From positions 4,794,001-4,858,000 of the forward strand of contig NC_083517.1 in NCBI RefSeq assembly GCF_032362555.1: a DNA stretch of 64,000 nucleotides. Direction: 5' to 3'. Position 1 is the first letter of the stretch. Each line of letters begins with the position of its first letter. This DNA is from Amyelois transitella (Eukaryota; Arthropoda; Insecta; Lepidoptera; Pyralidae). The notes under the pieces were generated by a model. It did no database searches and was not told the origin of the DNA. It saw only the letters and a list, made by a program, of their open reading frames with translations. Position numbers and translations under genes: made by a program. Shown in pieces: positions 23,031-34,345 of this stretch.

Positions 23031-23385
23031 TTGTGTCGTGTGGTTCTCGGTACTTTGGAAAGGAAGCTTCTTATCTCTTTCCATAGATGTTTTACAAGGA
23101 AATTATGGGCATAAACACTTAACAAATAACTAGGTAGTGTAAAAACATGATCGAAACAGGTAAAGGTATATTTTAGGTGAACTGAAGAAGGTCACGGGCG
23201 TCAATGGAAAGACGCTTCCTTCATGAGAAAACTTACCTAAATCCCGGTAATTTCGGTAAAAGTGTACATATAATTATGTTCTAAATGTTTTTTTTAATAG
23301 CTAATCGCAATCTTTTTAGCATTGTGACTATTGGCTCTGTCTTCTTCGTAAGGTATTAGAACATGATATGTGTAGGTAAATATGT
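23031..23385 (+). repeat. SINE-like element, head and tail recognisable, middle lost
   Basis: The head GTGTCGTGTGGTTCTCGGTA and TCTCTTTCCATAGATGT (23031-23122) and the tail block TTGGCTCTGTCTTC ... ATGTGTAGGTAAATATG (about 23331-23385) fit the family. The sequence between is unrelated or too decayed to match. Confidence 0.45.
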
Positions 23386-24564
23386 ATTTAATTTTTAAAG
23401 CTTGTTTAGTCATAACGCTAATCTAAACATCTTTATTTAGTGATTCATTCTGCACATTTCTAAGATATGGTTTGGCCTTCATCGTTAGAGCTTGTTTGAC
23501 ATTGAAAACTGGTATAACTTCATTCAGTGGGTTTCCGTTTATTAGACAAGTACTGACTTGTTCGGTCGTGTCTGTGAACGTTATCATAAATGAGATGGTT
23601 CACGCATTTTCAGTAATAGGTAAATAGCTATGTAGTTGTACAAGTTACCCAAATCAATTCAGGTTTAACTTTAACGTATACTCTTAATTCGATATTGCAA
23701 TAACTAAAGAAAAGTAGACAGGATTTTGGTTTGTGACGGGCGGTTCATAAATGGAGATGCTCTTCTAAGTGATAAAATTCAAGTATGAATAAATGTTAAA
23801 AGAAAATAAATAGGACATCCAAATGACACTATAAAGTTAATGAAGGTACCCTACCTATACCGCTGAAGTATTTAGAATCACCCTCAAAAATCTCCACATG
23901 TTGTTACGAATAATACTTAGTTAAAATAGTCACAGTTTCAAGCTTTGGGAATGTCGTGTCGGGGCCAAAACACAATTTGCCCAAATATTTTTAATATGTT
24001 ACTTTAGTATGTGAATTGTGAAGTAAGCATTGCGGCGTTAGTTGGTTCAATGCTGCACGAATTTTCTGCAAACAGAGCAGTGTTTAGTTTCCCAATTTGT
24101 CGTGTGTGGCCGTGATACTGTTGTATAAGAAGAGTTGCCTGAAATAGAGTAAATTTTTATACAACTCAATTTTGCTTTCATTTACAACTCTTACATTGTT
24201 TTTTTGAAGAATTATTAGCAAATAAAATATATATATATATATATTTAAATACTTAAATACATTTCATGACCAGTGAAACAAATTTATCCCATGGAATGAA
24301 ACACTGGAAATTGGTATCTAATATTAGGAAACTAGATGTAGGAAAGGTGAAGGATCATAGTCAATGCGCACCCGGGCTTTTCTGTAGATAGGTATACTAT
24401 CTAACTATAAGCCAATAAATTTGCTGTTTTCTACGAATGTATTATTTAAACGTCATCACCATTATCTAGGAAACTTCAAAATAGAAAACCATACATTGGT
24501 AGACTTTTTAGCAGGACACCTAACGGAACATCTCAAGAAAAAAATACAACATCCATGTCGACTG
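23386..24564. other. Intergenic, nothing recognised
   Basis: AT-rich DNA with a short (AT)n run at about 24229-24244. No gene-like frame. Confidence 0.45.
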
Positions 24565-24636
24565 TTACAACATCCATGGGAAAGAGATGGAGTGGTCCTA
24601 TTCTTTTTTGTATTGGTGCCGGGAACCACACGGCAC
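24565..24636 (-). repeat. SINE-like head fragment, minus strand
   Basis: ACATCCATGGGAAAGAGATG, GAGTGGTCCTATTCTTTTTT and GTGCCGGGAACCACACGGCAC are the reverse complement of the family head. The open frame that spans it (24421-24663) is made of this repeat. Confidence 0.85.
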
Positions 24637-24805
24637 GGCAGTTTGTGCTATGATATTTCTTAATAAATAGATTGGTTCCACTGGGAACAACACACAGTAT
24701 CGACGAATTTCTACCAAGTAGGTATTATTAATCCCCTCGAGGTGAGAAAATTTAAAGTTCACGGAACGGTGTTCAGCTGTTCACGTATGTCATTAAATAC
24801 AGGCA

Positions 24806-24970
24806 CTCAGGGCACTCTCACACAGGAAAATGCAAATGGGCAGCGCCATTCGACGGCGGGCGGGGCCGAGTTAGTCCATGCTTTTTAATTTACCGAGTGC
24901 CGCCATTATCCGTCGTTATCGCACCAGTTGCCCTGCTATCTGAAATACGTAGGGTGCTCTAAAATTGCCC
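24806..24970. promoter_or_regulatory. GC-richer island, candidate enhancer
   Basis: Contains a POU-type octamer ATGCAAAT (24830-24837), CGACGGCGGGCGGGGCCGAG, and GTGCCGCCATTATCCGTCG in the middle of AT-rich DNA with no repeat signature. Looks like conserved non-coding DNA, but conservation cannot be tested from one sequence. Confidence 0.25.
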
Positions 24971-25138
24971 TCTTATTCCAGTAATCTTCGACGCTTCGAT
25001 TTCGAAGGCAGGTGTGCAGTTAATGAATAATTGCTTATTTTTTCATAAAACCGTCACTATTTTAATTATACTCAATATCATGATCCTGGTGTTGGTACAC
25101 TTTGTGACCTCGCTTTTCTGAAGAGTAGGCAGGAGTCA

Positions 25139-25190
25139 TTTATGACCATGATCTTGGAGTGGGAGGACCAGGTTTTTACACTAAGCGACG
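25139..25190 (-). repeat. Short dispersed-repeat fragment (pairs with 52526-52690)
   Basis: TTTATGACCATGATCTTGGA and CCAGGTTTTTACACTAAGCG correspond, in reverse complement, to the AAAAACCTGACTC / CCAGGGTCACGGTCGTAAAG blocks at 52576-52617. Confidence 0.4.
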
Positions 25191-25243
25191 AAAAGAGTTA
25201 TGATGATTTCAATAATATATTTAAAATAATTGAAAATATTTGC

Positions 25244-25458
25244 GCCGTGTGGTTCGGCACCTTAAACTAGGATCACTCCATCTAATTCCTATGGATGTTG
25301 GCGACCTACGGAGTAGGCGCACATTCATCTAGTGCTAGCTTCCATGTACTGGTAACGAAGAAAAACATTGTTTTTATATCATTGAATTATTGCAATACCC
25401 AATAGCTTATTCCATTAATAATTAATAGGCAAACAGCTGAACGTGACCTTCTTATAGG
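25244..25458 (+). repeat. SINE-like element, strongly diverged
   Basis: Head GCCGTGTGGTTCGGCACC, GATCACTCCATCTAATTCCT, ATGGATGTTGGCGACCTACG and a late ACAGCTGAACGTGACCTTC block. The core is partly deleted. Confidence 0.6.
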
Positions 25459-26025
25459 TACCAATAGCTAGGAAGAAAAAGATTACCACATAGATAAAAC
25501 AAGAAAATCCAATTATATTACTACATACGCGTATATTCGCTATGATTATAATACGTACAACTTAATACCTAATAGATAGGATAGTATTTTTAATTAATTA
25601 CATAAATAATTATTTTGATTAAGATTCTAATTAGAACTTCATTTATTATTATACCTTATTATTATAGTTGTTTATACCTATAATATTGTGCTTAATGCCT
25701 TCAACAACAGACCTAATACACAGGCTTAACTGTGGTTCTAGTTTACCAATACGCTTTAGTAATTATTGCCACAACAATTTTGTAGGGTGTACGCTTAAAA
25801 TGTTCATTTAAAATTCAAGTGATATCTACATGGACACATTTTAAGCATTAAATTAACTATGTATTTTATAAACATAATTTACTGTAATAGATTTTATCGT
25901 AATGTGTTCTATTCTACTTAGTTACAATATGACTATCATTATAAATTCAAGTGTTAATTTTAAATAACTTAGCAAGGGTTAAACTTACTTCTTGGGATGC
26001 GTTATTATAAATTATTTTTTATAAG
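25459..26025. other. Intergenic, nothing recognised
   Basis: Very AT-rich; no frame, repeat family or motif identified. Confidence 0.45.
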
Positions 26026-26361
26026 ACATATACAAACATATGATCACGTCTTTATCATTTACGGAGTATACAGATCCAACAGTATTGAAAAGACCTAAAT
26101 GCCTCTCTTAAATGTATTGAATTTAAATTCAACAAGTAAAAAAAGGAAAAAAGACAAACCCCAAATATATTAGCCCATCTTCGATTGACTTTTGATTTTT
26201 TGTTGATTGATTGAAGAGAAACAGCTAGCACACATTTTGTCTTTTCTTCGCTACCAGACCAGGATGGTAACTTGCACTAGATGCTCCTATTCTCTAAGTC
26301 GCTTTTTTAGACATCCATGGGAAAGAGATGTCTTATTTTTAGGGCCGGAAACCACACGGCA
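26026..26361 (-). repeat. SINE-like element, minus strand, ends kept, middle replaced
   Basis: The left end has the reverse-complement tail (ATACAAACATATGATCACGTC, CAGATCCAACAGTATTGAAA). The right end has the reverse-complement head (ACATCCATGGGAAAGAGATG, CCGGAAACCACACGGCAC). About 190 bp between them do not match the family, so this may be one interrupted copy or two fragments. Confidence 0.5.
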
Positions 26362-27880
26362 CTCATTGAATGAATTAGTATAACCTTCAAGAATGGTAAC
26401 AATTGAATGTTTTGCGCAGAAAGACTGTCGGACAATGACCGCCGGAACTAGCTCATAATCATTAAATTGGGACGCTCGTTTCTGTTAATTGCTGGTGCTA
26501 CGCTCATTACGAAGCCTGAGAAAAATATTAGACTATTTCTTCATTAAACTAGTAGAAACAAGTGGTAGAACTAATGGAATGCTACTGGCACCGACCCAAG
26601 CCTAGAGTTCAGTTGTTTGATCTAAGAGACGAATTTCAAAACAAAAACGAAGAGGTGCTATGTTAGTACTTTTACAATCCCTGCGGCGCTTCATGCAAAC
26701 AAAGAGCGAACACTAACACTCTTTTTTAGCTTTTTTTTTTTATTTTTGCATAGACAGAAAGCAACAGACGTGACTTGCATTCGGAATAAGAGTTCATTAT
26801 TTTTAAATAAAGCGTTTTCCTAACACCGATTGATTTTTATATCAATAGACGGGTACATAGATCTATCTTAAGGTTGCGCTGAATAAATGAAGTGTAGAAA
26901 CGTAATGCTTAGTATAGAGACTATGTCTAATATCTATACATTCATTAAATCACGCTCTACATTATTTATAGTACATATTTTCTTCTTTTGCGGAAATTTC
27001 TAAAAACCTATTCTGAGTAAACGCCGGTGCCTTTATCTTTTCTGTATGCCAAATGTCGGTGAAATTTGTTCAGTGGTATCGGCCGTGCGTTGATAGAAAT
27101 GTCAATCATCTTTTACTACCCAGTCACCCTTATAGAAAAAAAATAGTACGAAGCAGTATAACATCTTATAAAATAATAAAAAGATTTTCCTTTAAAAATT
27201 GTAATCTCGTTCCTAGATTGAAAATGATAAATGAAAAAAAAATATGCCTAATTTGTGTTATTAGACAAACACTTAGAATTAGATAAGATCAAACGCAGTC
27301 AAGACTAAAATAATTTCATCTAAATGACCGTCAGTGCTTACATTAGTATAAGATACTGACCAATTCTGTGATTTTAGTGCACTATGTAGCCGCGAGTTTT
27401 TATTTTCTTTTAAAGGCATCCTGTTTTTGTTTTCAAAGTTTATGTTACGGCAGCCATCGTTTGCATTCTGCTGCACCGAACAGATGTTATGGTATTGTAG
27501 TTTTGAAATCATACATCTGTCGAGTGAAATGTATGAGAATAAGAACAAATATTATTTCAAAGATTTCAATGAGATCTTAAACGTTGGTTTGTGTACATAA
27601 TTATGAATGTGAAAATAAATATTACGGTATAGGGGATTTTTCGTACATTTGTTCAATTTGCGTTTTAATAAATATTATGGTACTATTTAGGTACACTCGT
27701 ACGGAGTGGCTTTATAAACAACATTTTTTTTTCTAAATTACATATTTACATGGTACCTTCACAGAAGAGCTTCGGTCGTCCAAACGTTTTCAAAAGGTGA
27801 TGAAAGAAGCCGGTATCACAGAGCAGCACAGGTTCAAATCCTATACAGCGGTCATGAAATTATAGGTAATCTCTTTTATG
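26362..27880. other. Intergenic, no gene seen
   Basis: Short overlapping frames on both strands at 27053-27580 show no motif. A B-box-like GGTTCAAATCC at about 27833 lies in repeat-like sequence but has no tRNA fold around it. Confidence 0.45.
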
Positions 27881-27990
27881 TTTTGTCTCATTCGTTTGAG
27901 TGAACGAAAACACGAAGAAACCTGCACATTCGGGCAACTGACGGTGTAGCCAAAATTTCCCTGCAAAGGTAGCAAAAGTCCATCCAGGAT
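27881..27990. repeat. Short dispersed-repeat fragment (pairs with 56920-56970)
   Basis: GAAACCTGCACATTCGGGCAACTG at 27918-27941 corresponds to GAAACTTGCATGTTCAGGCAGCTG near 56932. This phrase is frequent in moth intergenic DNA; the parent element is unknown to me. Confidence 0.4.
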
Positions 27991-28129
27991 CACCATCAGC
28001 TATCATATCTATAAACTTTAAAAAGGGTGTAATGACAATATTTAACCTAAAATATCTACTTATCATAGAGACAATTTTCAACAAAGATCGCTCATTGACA
28101 ATTAAAGTACGCGCATAATTCTTTTAGCT

Positions 28130-28340
28130 GGCCTTTTACAGCTGCCCGAGGCATATGGTGTTATTTGACTTAATTATAAAGCTCGAAGCCCTATAAGGGA
28201 TACTGCAAGGTAGTCACGCGTCGCTATGCCACCAACCAGGTGTCGCGGGAGACAACAGCTGACGGCGCACATGGCCGTGTGCCAGCCGCGTGCCAATACC
28301 TGTTCGGTAATTGCACATGTTTACCATAGACCCTATAGGG
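28130..28340. promoter_or_regulatory. GC-richer island with several E-boxes
   Basis: Contains CAGCTG (about 28139 and 28257), CAGGTG (about 28238) and CACATG sites in one 200-bp stretch without repeat features, 1.8 kb upstream of the LRR-Ig coding exon. Candidate bHLH-bound enhancer; inference only. Confidence 0.25.
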
Positions 28341-28812
28341 GTAGAACCGCTTTTGTTTTAACACGAGAACGCATTTCAAAGTACGTTATCGGCATTATTA
28401 ATAAATATAGGGCTATTAGGTTTCAAGATTTAAATTAAAGAGTGTCCGCTTCTCTGCCTGTGTAATATGAAATATCTCGTAAATTTTTGTCCCCACGGGA
28501 ATTTTGGGAAATCCAGCCTTAGTACTTTCTTAGCCGAAAAAAACACCTATGTGCTCTTTAAAAGTCTTATTCATATAGTGCAGCTTCTCAATCAAAATAA
28601 GAAAATTATCGACCATCATCGTATATAGTTATGTTAACTATTGAAGCTTTTGCACCGACCAGGTATTCAGGTTAAACAATTCTCTTAGACTTTTCAGCCA
28701 CAAAGTTCTCACTTTCCTGGTTTACCTACGTAGTAAGCTACGTCTAATTAATACCTAAATTTATTATGTGATTCGCCTTATCAGCAAATTGTTAAACTTA
28801 TTTTTACGTTAC

Positions 28813-28938
28813 GAGCTTGCATGAAGAGAGTTATGAATGTGGATGAAGCGAAGGAAGTATGCAGAGATCGTGGCAAGTGGAAAGAGGTAGTCTCTGTCTA
28901 CCCCTCCGGGAAAGCGGTGTGATTTTATGTATGTATTT
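28813..28938 (+). pseudogene. RTE-like LINE 3' end: last codons of reverse transcriptase and 3' tail
   Basis: ATG AAG AGA at 28821 opens a frame to TGA at 28920-28922 that reads MKRVMNVDEAKEVCRDRGKW followed by KEVVSVYPSG. I recognise this as the C terminus of a lepidopteran RTE-like endonuclease/reverse transcriptase (the DRGKW block). After the stop the tail GATTTTATGTATGTAT ends the copy. It is 5'-truncated, as usual for LINEs. Related ends are at 54600, 59225 and 63213. Confidence 0.75.
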
Positions 28939-29419
28939 TTACGTGTCTAAAAATGTTTTACGTTTACTTATTAATTTTACTTAACGATTTTTAGATTTTC
29001 TAATAACTGTATGGATTGGTTTATCAAGATTTATTAAAAATACACTTATTTGTTTTTATTTATGTATAGATACTTGTAGTTTCTCTTATTGTAGTGTTAT
29101 TATTTCGTCTATAATATAATTGCTAAATTAATTCAAATAAACTTAGGTAATATTTGTATGTAATTTATTTTTGTTATTTCTACCATTTGCCAATTCATCG
29201 TACGCTACCGTGTTTTTGTATTATTGTTTGCCTGTGCCTTATCTTAATCGGTGAAAAAGAATTGCTGTGCGTGTGCGTGTAAACGCGAAATTGTCGTCGT
29301 CAATTTAAAATCCCACTATCCATTGAAAGAAGTTATGAATGAAACCGTCGTATTCATTGTACTACATCCTGTGTTATTGTCAGCTCGTATACCTGCTTTC
29401 CTTTTAAGTCTATAATTAG

Positions 29420-29998
29420 TCACTACCTGACGTGACGGCGGCGGGTCCGACGTGAGCACTACAAAAATATATTGTACGGTCTAACAATTGAAAAGATTTG
29501 CGTGCCGCAGTCGTGCCGGCATTGAATCCCCACATTGTGTATCGAAACTAGCGCCCTGTCGCAGTCACCCCGCCGCCACCAGCTCAGGTATTTATGAATG
29601 AACGTGATGCCTCAGTGAGAGGAATATTGGACCGGCGACCACGGCAGGTAGAAAATTACACTTTTGGAATTCTTTCAACAGTTGACTCGGAGAGGGGACT
29701 CGACTGGCGGCCGGCCGACGTGCAGCCGCAGAGCGGGGCGAAGGGCGCCCGCACCCCCGCACGCATGCGTTCAGCTCTTTGTATTGAAAAGACGATACCT
29801 CTCTCTCAGTTCGTAAACTGCCGTGGCAGACTCGCATCGTGTCGCGATGTTCGCCTGCACAACTTTCTCGATTAGTGATGTGATTCGATACAGAAACATA
29901 GACGTGACGCTCTGTTGAAAATTGGATTTTGTGATTAGTGACTTCATGGATTTAAAGGATTCAGTGTGAACTTCGCACAGTGATAGATAATGTGAATT
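29420..29998 (+). promoter_or_regulatory. Likely promoter and 5' UTR of the LRR-Ig gene
   Basis: A GC- and CpG-rich block (about 29425-29790) sits directly upstream of the 654-codon frame. It has a CRE-like TGACGTGA, a possible donor CAG|GTATTT at 29587/29588, and a good acceptor ACCTCTCTCTCAG ending at 29809. The same site also reads as an arthropod initiator TCAGTT. Either a 222-bp 5' UTR intron or a start site at about 29807 is possible. The small open frames on both strands here (29592-29875) follow from the base composition. Confidence 0.4.
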
Positions 29999-31963
29999 AT
30001 GAAATTTGAAACACTTAGCAAAATGAGGTGGCTTTTTATTGTAATAACTGTGACAGTGTGGCAAACAACTTTGGCTGCTCTGGCGCCTCCTGGAGCATGT
30101 CCAGTTGTGTGTGAGTGTATATGGAAAGCAGGCAAGCAAGCTGCGGAGTGCATTAAACGTGCTCTCATCACCGTGCCTGAGAAGGTGGATCCTGCAACAC
30201 AAATATTGGATCTCTCTGGCAATAATCTGCAGATACTTCCTCAAGAAGTTTTTATTCGTGTTGGACTTGTAAATTTACAAAAAATATATTTAAGAAATTG
30301 TAGTATAGGTCAAATAGATGAACGAGCATTCAAAGATCTTACCAATCTAGTGGAATTAGATCTAAGTCAAAATTTACTTACCCAAATCCCTATGGCTACA
30401 TTTAAGCATGTCCCCTTTCTAAGAGACCTAATACTGGCTCAAAATCCAATACGTATCATACATTCAGATTCCTTAACAAATCTTGGAAGCCTGGTAAAAC
30501 TTGATTTATCCCGATGTGAAATACGGGAAATCGCCCCTAACGCATTTAGAAATGTTCAAGCTTTAGTATCTCTAAAACTGAATGAAAACCAACTTAGAGA
30601 CCTGCCTTTATTATCATTGGAAAAATTGCAGAACCTGAAAACGATTGATTTTTCTGATAATCCGCTAGTATGTGACTGCCGTCTGAGAAATCTAAAAATC
30701 TGGCTATTAGAAAAAAATCTGACTCCAACTTCGACTTGTTCAGGTCCAGCTCGGTTAGCTAATCGCAAGTTTGCAGAGTTATCAATCGAGGAATTTGCAT
30801 GTAAACCTGAAATCTTACCTGTGAGCAGATACATCGAGGCTGAAGTAGGATCAAATGCAACAATTGTTTGTAAAACAGAAGCTATACCGAGTGCAAACAT
30901 AACTTGGTATTGGAATGGCCATTTACTTTTAAATGGAAGTATTTTTAATTCACACCAAAAGGTATATATCTTTGAAGATGGTGACGTTAAAAAGAAATCT
31001 TCATTAGTTCTTACAAATACACAAGATACCGATTCAACTGAGTTTTATTGTGTCGCACAAAATAGAGGTGGCAATACCGAAGTTAACTTTACTGTTCATG
31101 TTACGCAAGTTGCTGTGGGAATGGCGTCTTTGGGGAGCGCTCAAATAGCAAGCCTGGGAGTGGCATTGTTTTTAATTTTTGTTGTCATTACCTTGGCGCT
31201 CCTTGTTACATTTATAAGATTCCGCCCAGCACCCGTCTGCGAAAGTAAGGCCCCGAACACTTTAGATAGAGTCGTATCTGGTAATGAAGTGCATCCTACA
31301 GCTGATGATAGACCCCATGTAGCAGTGCTTGCAGATAGGCAAGATTCTTCAAGCTATCTAGATCCGAAGTGCAATCCAGTATCTAAACCACCACGAGTTA
31401 ATGATATACCATATTCAACATACCATTATGAAGGACGGGGAAGTGTTGTTACCCATGGAGGTATGATCGTGTCACCAACAGTATCTGCAACAATCGATCC
31501 TGATCTTATCAATGACACAAGACCAGAAAGTGCTCCTCGACCAGAGAGCGGTGAGTACGCACGTGAAGCTTCTGATTCGTTATACCCGTCAGGTATGTGG
31601 GAACACATGAAAATGAATCAAACAGGCCAGCTGTCACACGCTGTCAGTTCAGCAATCCCTGCATTTTATACTGACCGAACGCCCATTATAGAAAATTATA
31701 GTGTTGATGGCTCACAAGAAAATCTAGGATTTACAAGTCGAACATTTCCTAGATCTCACATATCTGCCACGTCGGTGCAGGCAACTCCGGCAGAAGGACC
31801 ATATCCTGCAGACTATGGCCTCCCAGTGGGTGCTCGCACTTTGCGCGTGTGGCAGCGAGCGCCACCTGTACTACCTCCAGTGTCGTCCCTTAAACGTGTC
31901 CTAACGATTACAAGGCCCATAGGCGATGACAGCTTCCAGGATGGCTGTGCAACAGATGTTTAA
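29999..31963 (+). CDS. Kekkon-like LRR-Ig type I membrane protein, intronless coding exon
   Basis: 654 residues in one exon. Order: signal peptide (about 1-27); LRRNT with C34, C38, C40, C51; leucine-rich repeats about 66-222 (LDLSGNNLQILP, LDLSQNLLTQIP, LDLSRCEIREIAP); LRRCT with C225, C227, C247, C268; one Ig domain with C291, W303 and the DSTEFYC motif ending at C351; one transmembrane helix about 384-407; a cytoplasmic tail of about 245 residues. Four N-glycosylation sequons lie in the Ig part (286, 300, 312, 363). The tail ends ATDV, a class I PDZ-binding motif. Six to seven LRRs plus one Ig plus a long tail is the kekkon layout; Drosophila kekkons act in receptor signalling and neurons, and several end in PDZ motifs. 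The exact paralogue is not assigned. A second ATG (codon 9, AAAATGAGG) has the better Kozak context. Antisense frames over it are shadows. Confidence 0.88.
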   Translation: MKFETLSKMRWLFIVITVTVWQTTLAALAPPGACPVVCECIWKAGKQAAECIKRALITVPEKVDPATQILDLSGNNLQILPQEVFIRVGLVNLQKIYLRNCSIGQIDERAFKDLTNLVELDLSQNLLTQIPMATFKHVPFLRDLILAQNPIRIIHSDSLTNLGSLVKLDLSRCEIREIAPNAFRNVQALVSLKLNENQLRDLPLLSLEKLQNLKTIDFSDNPLVCDCRLRNLKIWLLEKNLTPTSTCSGPARLANRKFAELSIEEFACKPEILPVSRYIEAEVGSNATIVCKTEAIPSANITWYWNGHLLLNGSIFNSHQKVYIFEDGDVKKKSSLVLTNTQDTDSTEFYCVAQNRGGNTEVNFTVHVTQVAVGMASLGSAQIASLGVALFLIFVVITLALLVTFIRFRPAPVCESKAPNTLDRVVSGNEVHPTADDRPHVAVLADRQDSSSYLDPKCNPVSKPPRVNDIPYSTYHYEGRGSVVTHGGMIVSPTVSATIDPDLINDTRPESAPRPESGEYAREASDSLYPSGMWEHMKMNQTGQLSHAVSSAIPAFYTDRTPIIENYSVDGSQENLGFTSRTFPRSHISATSVQATPAEGPYPADYGLPVGARTLRVWQRAPPVLPPVSSLKRVLTITRPIGDDSFQDGCATDV

Positions 31964-32530
31964 ACTGTTCATAAATAGTTGCTACATATCTTAACGATGT
32001 CACACTGTATATTATAGATATTTTAAATTAAGAAGCATTTATACGTACGATTATATATTACGTAGGTATATAATATATACCTACACGGGTTGTTAGTATA
32101 GTATTTTTTGTATTATATTATTTATTTAGGTAGTTATTGGATGGAAGGTTTAACTGGACCGAATTGTGAAGAGTCCGCGACTGATTAGTTTGAAGAATGT
32201 AAGTGTAAGTTGTATAAGATACGGAATGGTATTATAAATGATCGCCAAATTATTGTAATAATGATTAAAATTATTGTTGATTTGTTCACATATAGGTGTT
32301 ATAATTATAATAGTATGAGTATTTACAGTGTAAGCCACGTGTTAATATACTATCCAACGATGTTCAACTCCCTTCAAAATTGTACAAGTAATTAACATAC
32401 TTAATAATGTAATATACGATCGATGTTACTTATTGTACTAAACTGGATGTTAAATTTATGTTTTGAAAAAAATAAAAATGAGAAGTAAATAGACAGAAGA
32501 CAAATAAAAACGGCGATTGTGAAATCTAAT
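31964..32530 (+). other. 3' UTR of the LRR-Ig gene with poly(A) signals
   Basis: AATAAA occurs at 32471-32476 and at 32503-32508, about 510-540 bases after the stop, in strongly AT-rich DNA. A perfect palindrome GTAGGTATATA-A-TATATACCTAC lies at 32062-32084. Transcript end is not proven. Confidence 0.5.
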
Positions 32531-34190
32531 GTTTTGTTTTTGTTAAAACTGAGGTACTTACGACCCTACAAAATGTGGCTTACCTGAAGCAACAAAGATT
32601 TCAACGCAACTGAGTCTTCAACTTTAGTTACAAATATGATGATGCTAAAAGATGAATTAAGAATAGATTCAAATAAATGTTGCTCGGTTAATCATGAAAT
32701 ATTTAGATATATACACGATAATAATATTCAGTGTTTGCAATATAGTTCATATACCTATAAGAGCTTCTTCAAAAAATAATCCTAGTCTGACAGTGCATTT
32801 TTCAAATCAAATATTTTTAGGGTAGCTATGAATTGCCCAAAGTTTTCACTTGAATTATGCTCTTTGAACAAACAAATGAAGCCTGTATAATAGGAAGCCT
32901 GTTACAAAAGGAGTGGGTAAGTAGTCTTTAATAATTTAATATGCGACATCAAACAGTTATTCAAGAGTTATTTATATCTATTATCATTATAATCACTGAC
33001 CTATATCCTACTCAAAAAGCCACCAATATTGGTTATCAGACTGAGTGGCAATTTATGCCACTCACAGAGAGCATTTAATTGAAAAATACTTAATATTATT
33101 ATGATTACATTACTTTGTCATAAATTTAAATTAGAAATATGTATAAAATCATTTTATACATAAGTTGGGATAATAATAATGGGTTAATCTCTCACTTTAT
33201 TAGGACAAAATAATTTTAAACGAAATAGCAAACAACTTACGTATTAATTAACGCTTAATAAGGTGTTATTGCGTTTAACGTCTTCTTAAATCTACCAAAA
33301 ACCTAGATAAAATGAATGGATTTTTATGAACATAACAGGATCAAAGGAAGAATGATACACAAATATTCGTAGAATTCATCGTTAAAGCTCAACCATTGTG
33401 AATGAGCCAGCCGAGGCTCGACATAAAAAAGGCACCTTCCAACAGACCGGTGAAAAACCGGTTAGCGTTGTCTCATTTCCGTTCAATTCAATGGTTTTTT
33501 TTTTAAGAAAAAAATACCACCGAGTTCAATGCCGGCCGTACCTTTGAAACTTATAAACTAGTGAATTTATTTGTCACTTATTGTTCATCATAACAGTTTT
33601 GTACTTACATTGAGTTCGTTTGTCCAATATAGCACAATATCCTAGTTTGGTTAAATATATTATCGTTATCAGTGGGAGATAAATTACACCAAAGTTCAGG
33701 ATTAACTAAAGGGGAAAAAATACTTATTTGAGTACATGGGATGAAAAAATGTAAAAAGAAAAGAGATTGATAAGTTTAATATCTTCTTTTATCCTTTTTT
33801 ACTTTACGATTATAAGACAATGTATCAATTATATTATTTATTGGAAACTTAAACTTCAACAATCTTTAATCCCTTACTTTCCTTAGAGAATAAAGGTCTG
33901 AACCCTTACTAAGTCGATTCTCACTTGTAATCAGGAACATTTGTGTAATATTTCATGCTCCTCCGGATATCAAGCCTTATTTTTATTATGGGAAAATTGT
34001 TTGCCATCACGTTATACCTTTGATATGAAGAACCTTTAATCATTCTACTAAGTATGCAAACATGCATACATAGCCCACCTGACGGTATGCGGTAAACGTG
34101 GTTTATAAAAATGCGTGAAATAAATTACAATAGAACTTTAAATTTTAAAGGATTGTGTACAGGAAAGGCTTTTCGATAATCCAGAAATTC
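32531..34190. other. Intergenic, no gene seen
   Basis: AT-rich. A small palindrome TATGTATAAAAT-C-ATTTTATACATA is at 33138-33162. ACCGGTGAAAAACCGGT near 33449 is a short inverted repeat. No family recognised. Confidence 0.45.
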
Positions 34191-34199
34191 GTCGAAATG

Positions 34200-34345
34200 T
34201 GTTGTCAATCCTGATTGATTGATCTTTATTTAACACGACCTTTATTTGTTCGTCATTGACAGTACATTTTATAAAAAGCCTTATCTAGTTAATTGGCATT
34301 TACAAAAAGACGAAATTAGCACGTCTTACATTAAATAATAAAAGT
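34200..34345 (-). repeat. Possible non-LTR 3' end
   Basis: On the minus strand it ends AAATAAAGATCAATCAATCAGG, a poly(A)-signal-plus-simple-repeat terminus typical of retroelement 3' ends. No coding remnant. Confidence 0.25.

Noticed and set aside
24421..24663. 80-codon frame with HPWERDGVV ... VLVPGTTRHG
   Set aside because: The motif-like part is the reverse complement of the SINE-like head; not a gene.
29592..30244. Open frames on both strands over the LRR-Ig promoter and gene start, including a 157-codon antisense frame
   Set aside because: They are shadows of the real coding frame or products of the GC-rich promoter composition.
30556..31608. Antisense frames inside the LRR-Ig gene
   Set aside because: Opposite-strand shadows of a clearly coding exon.
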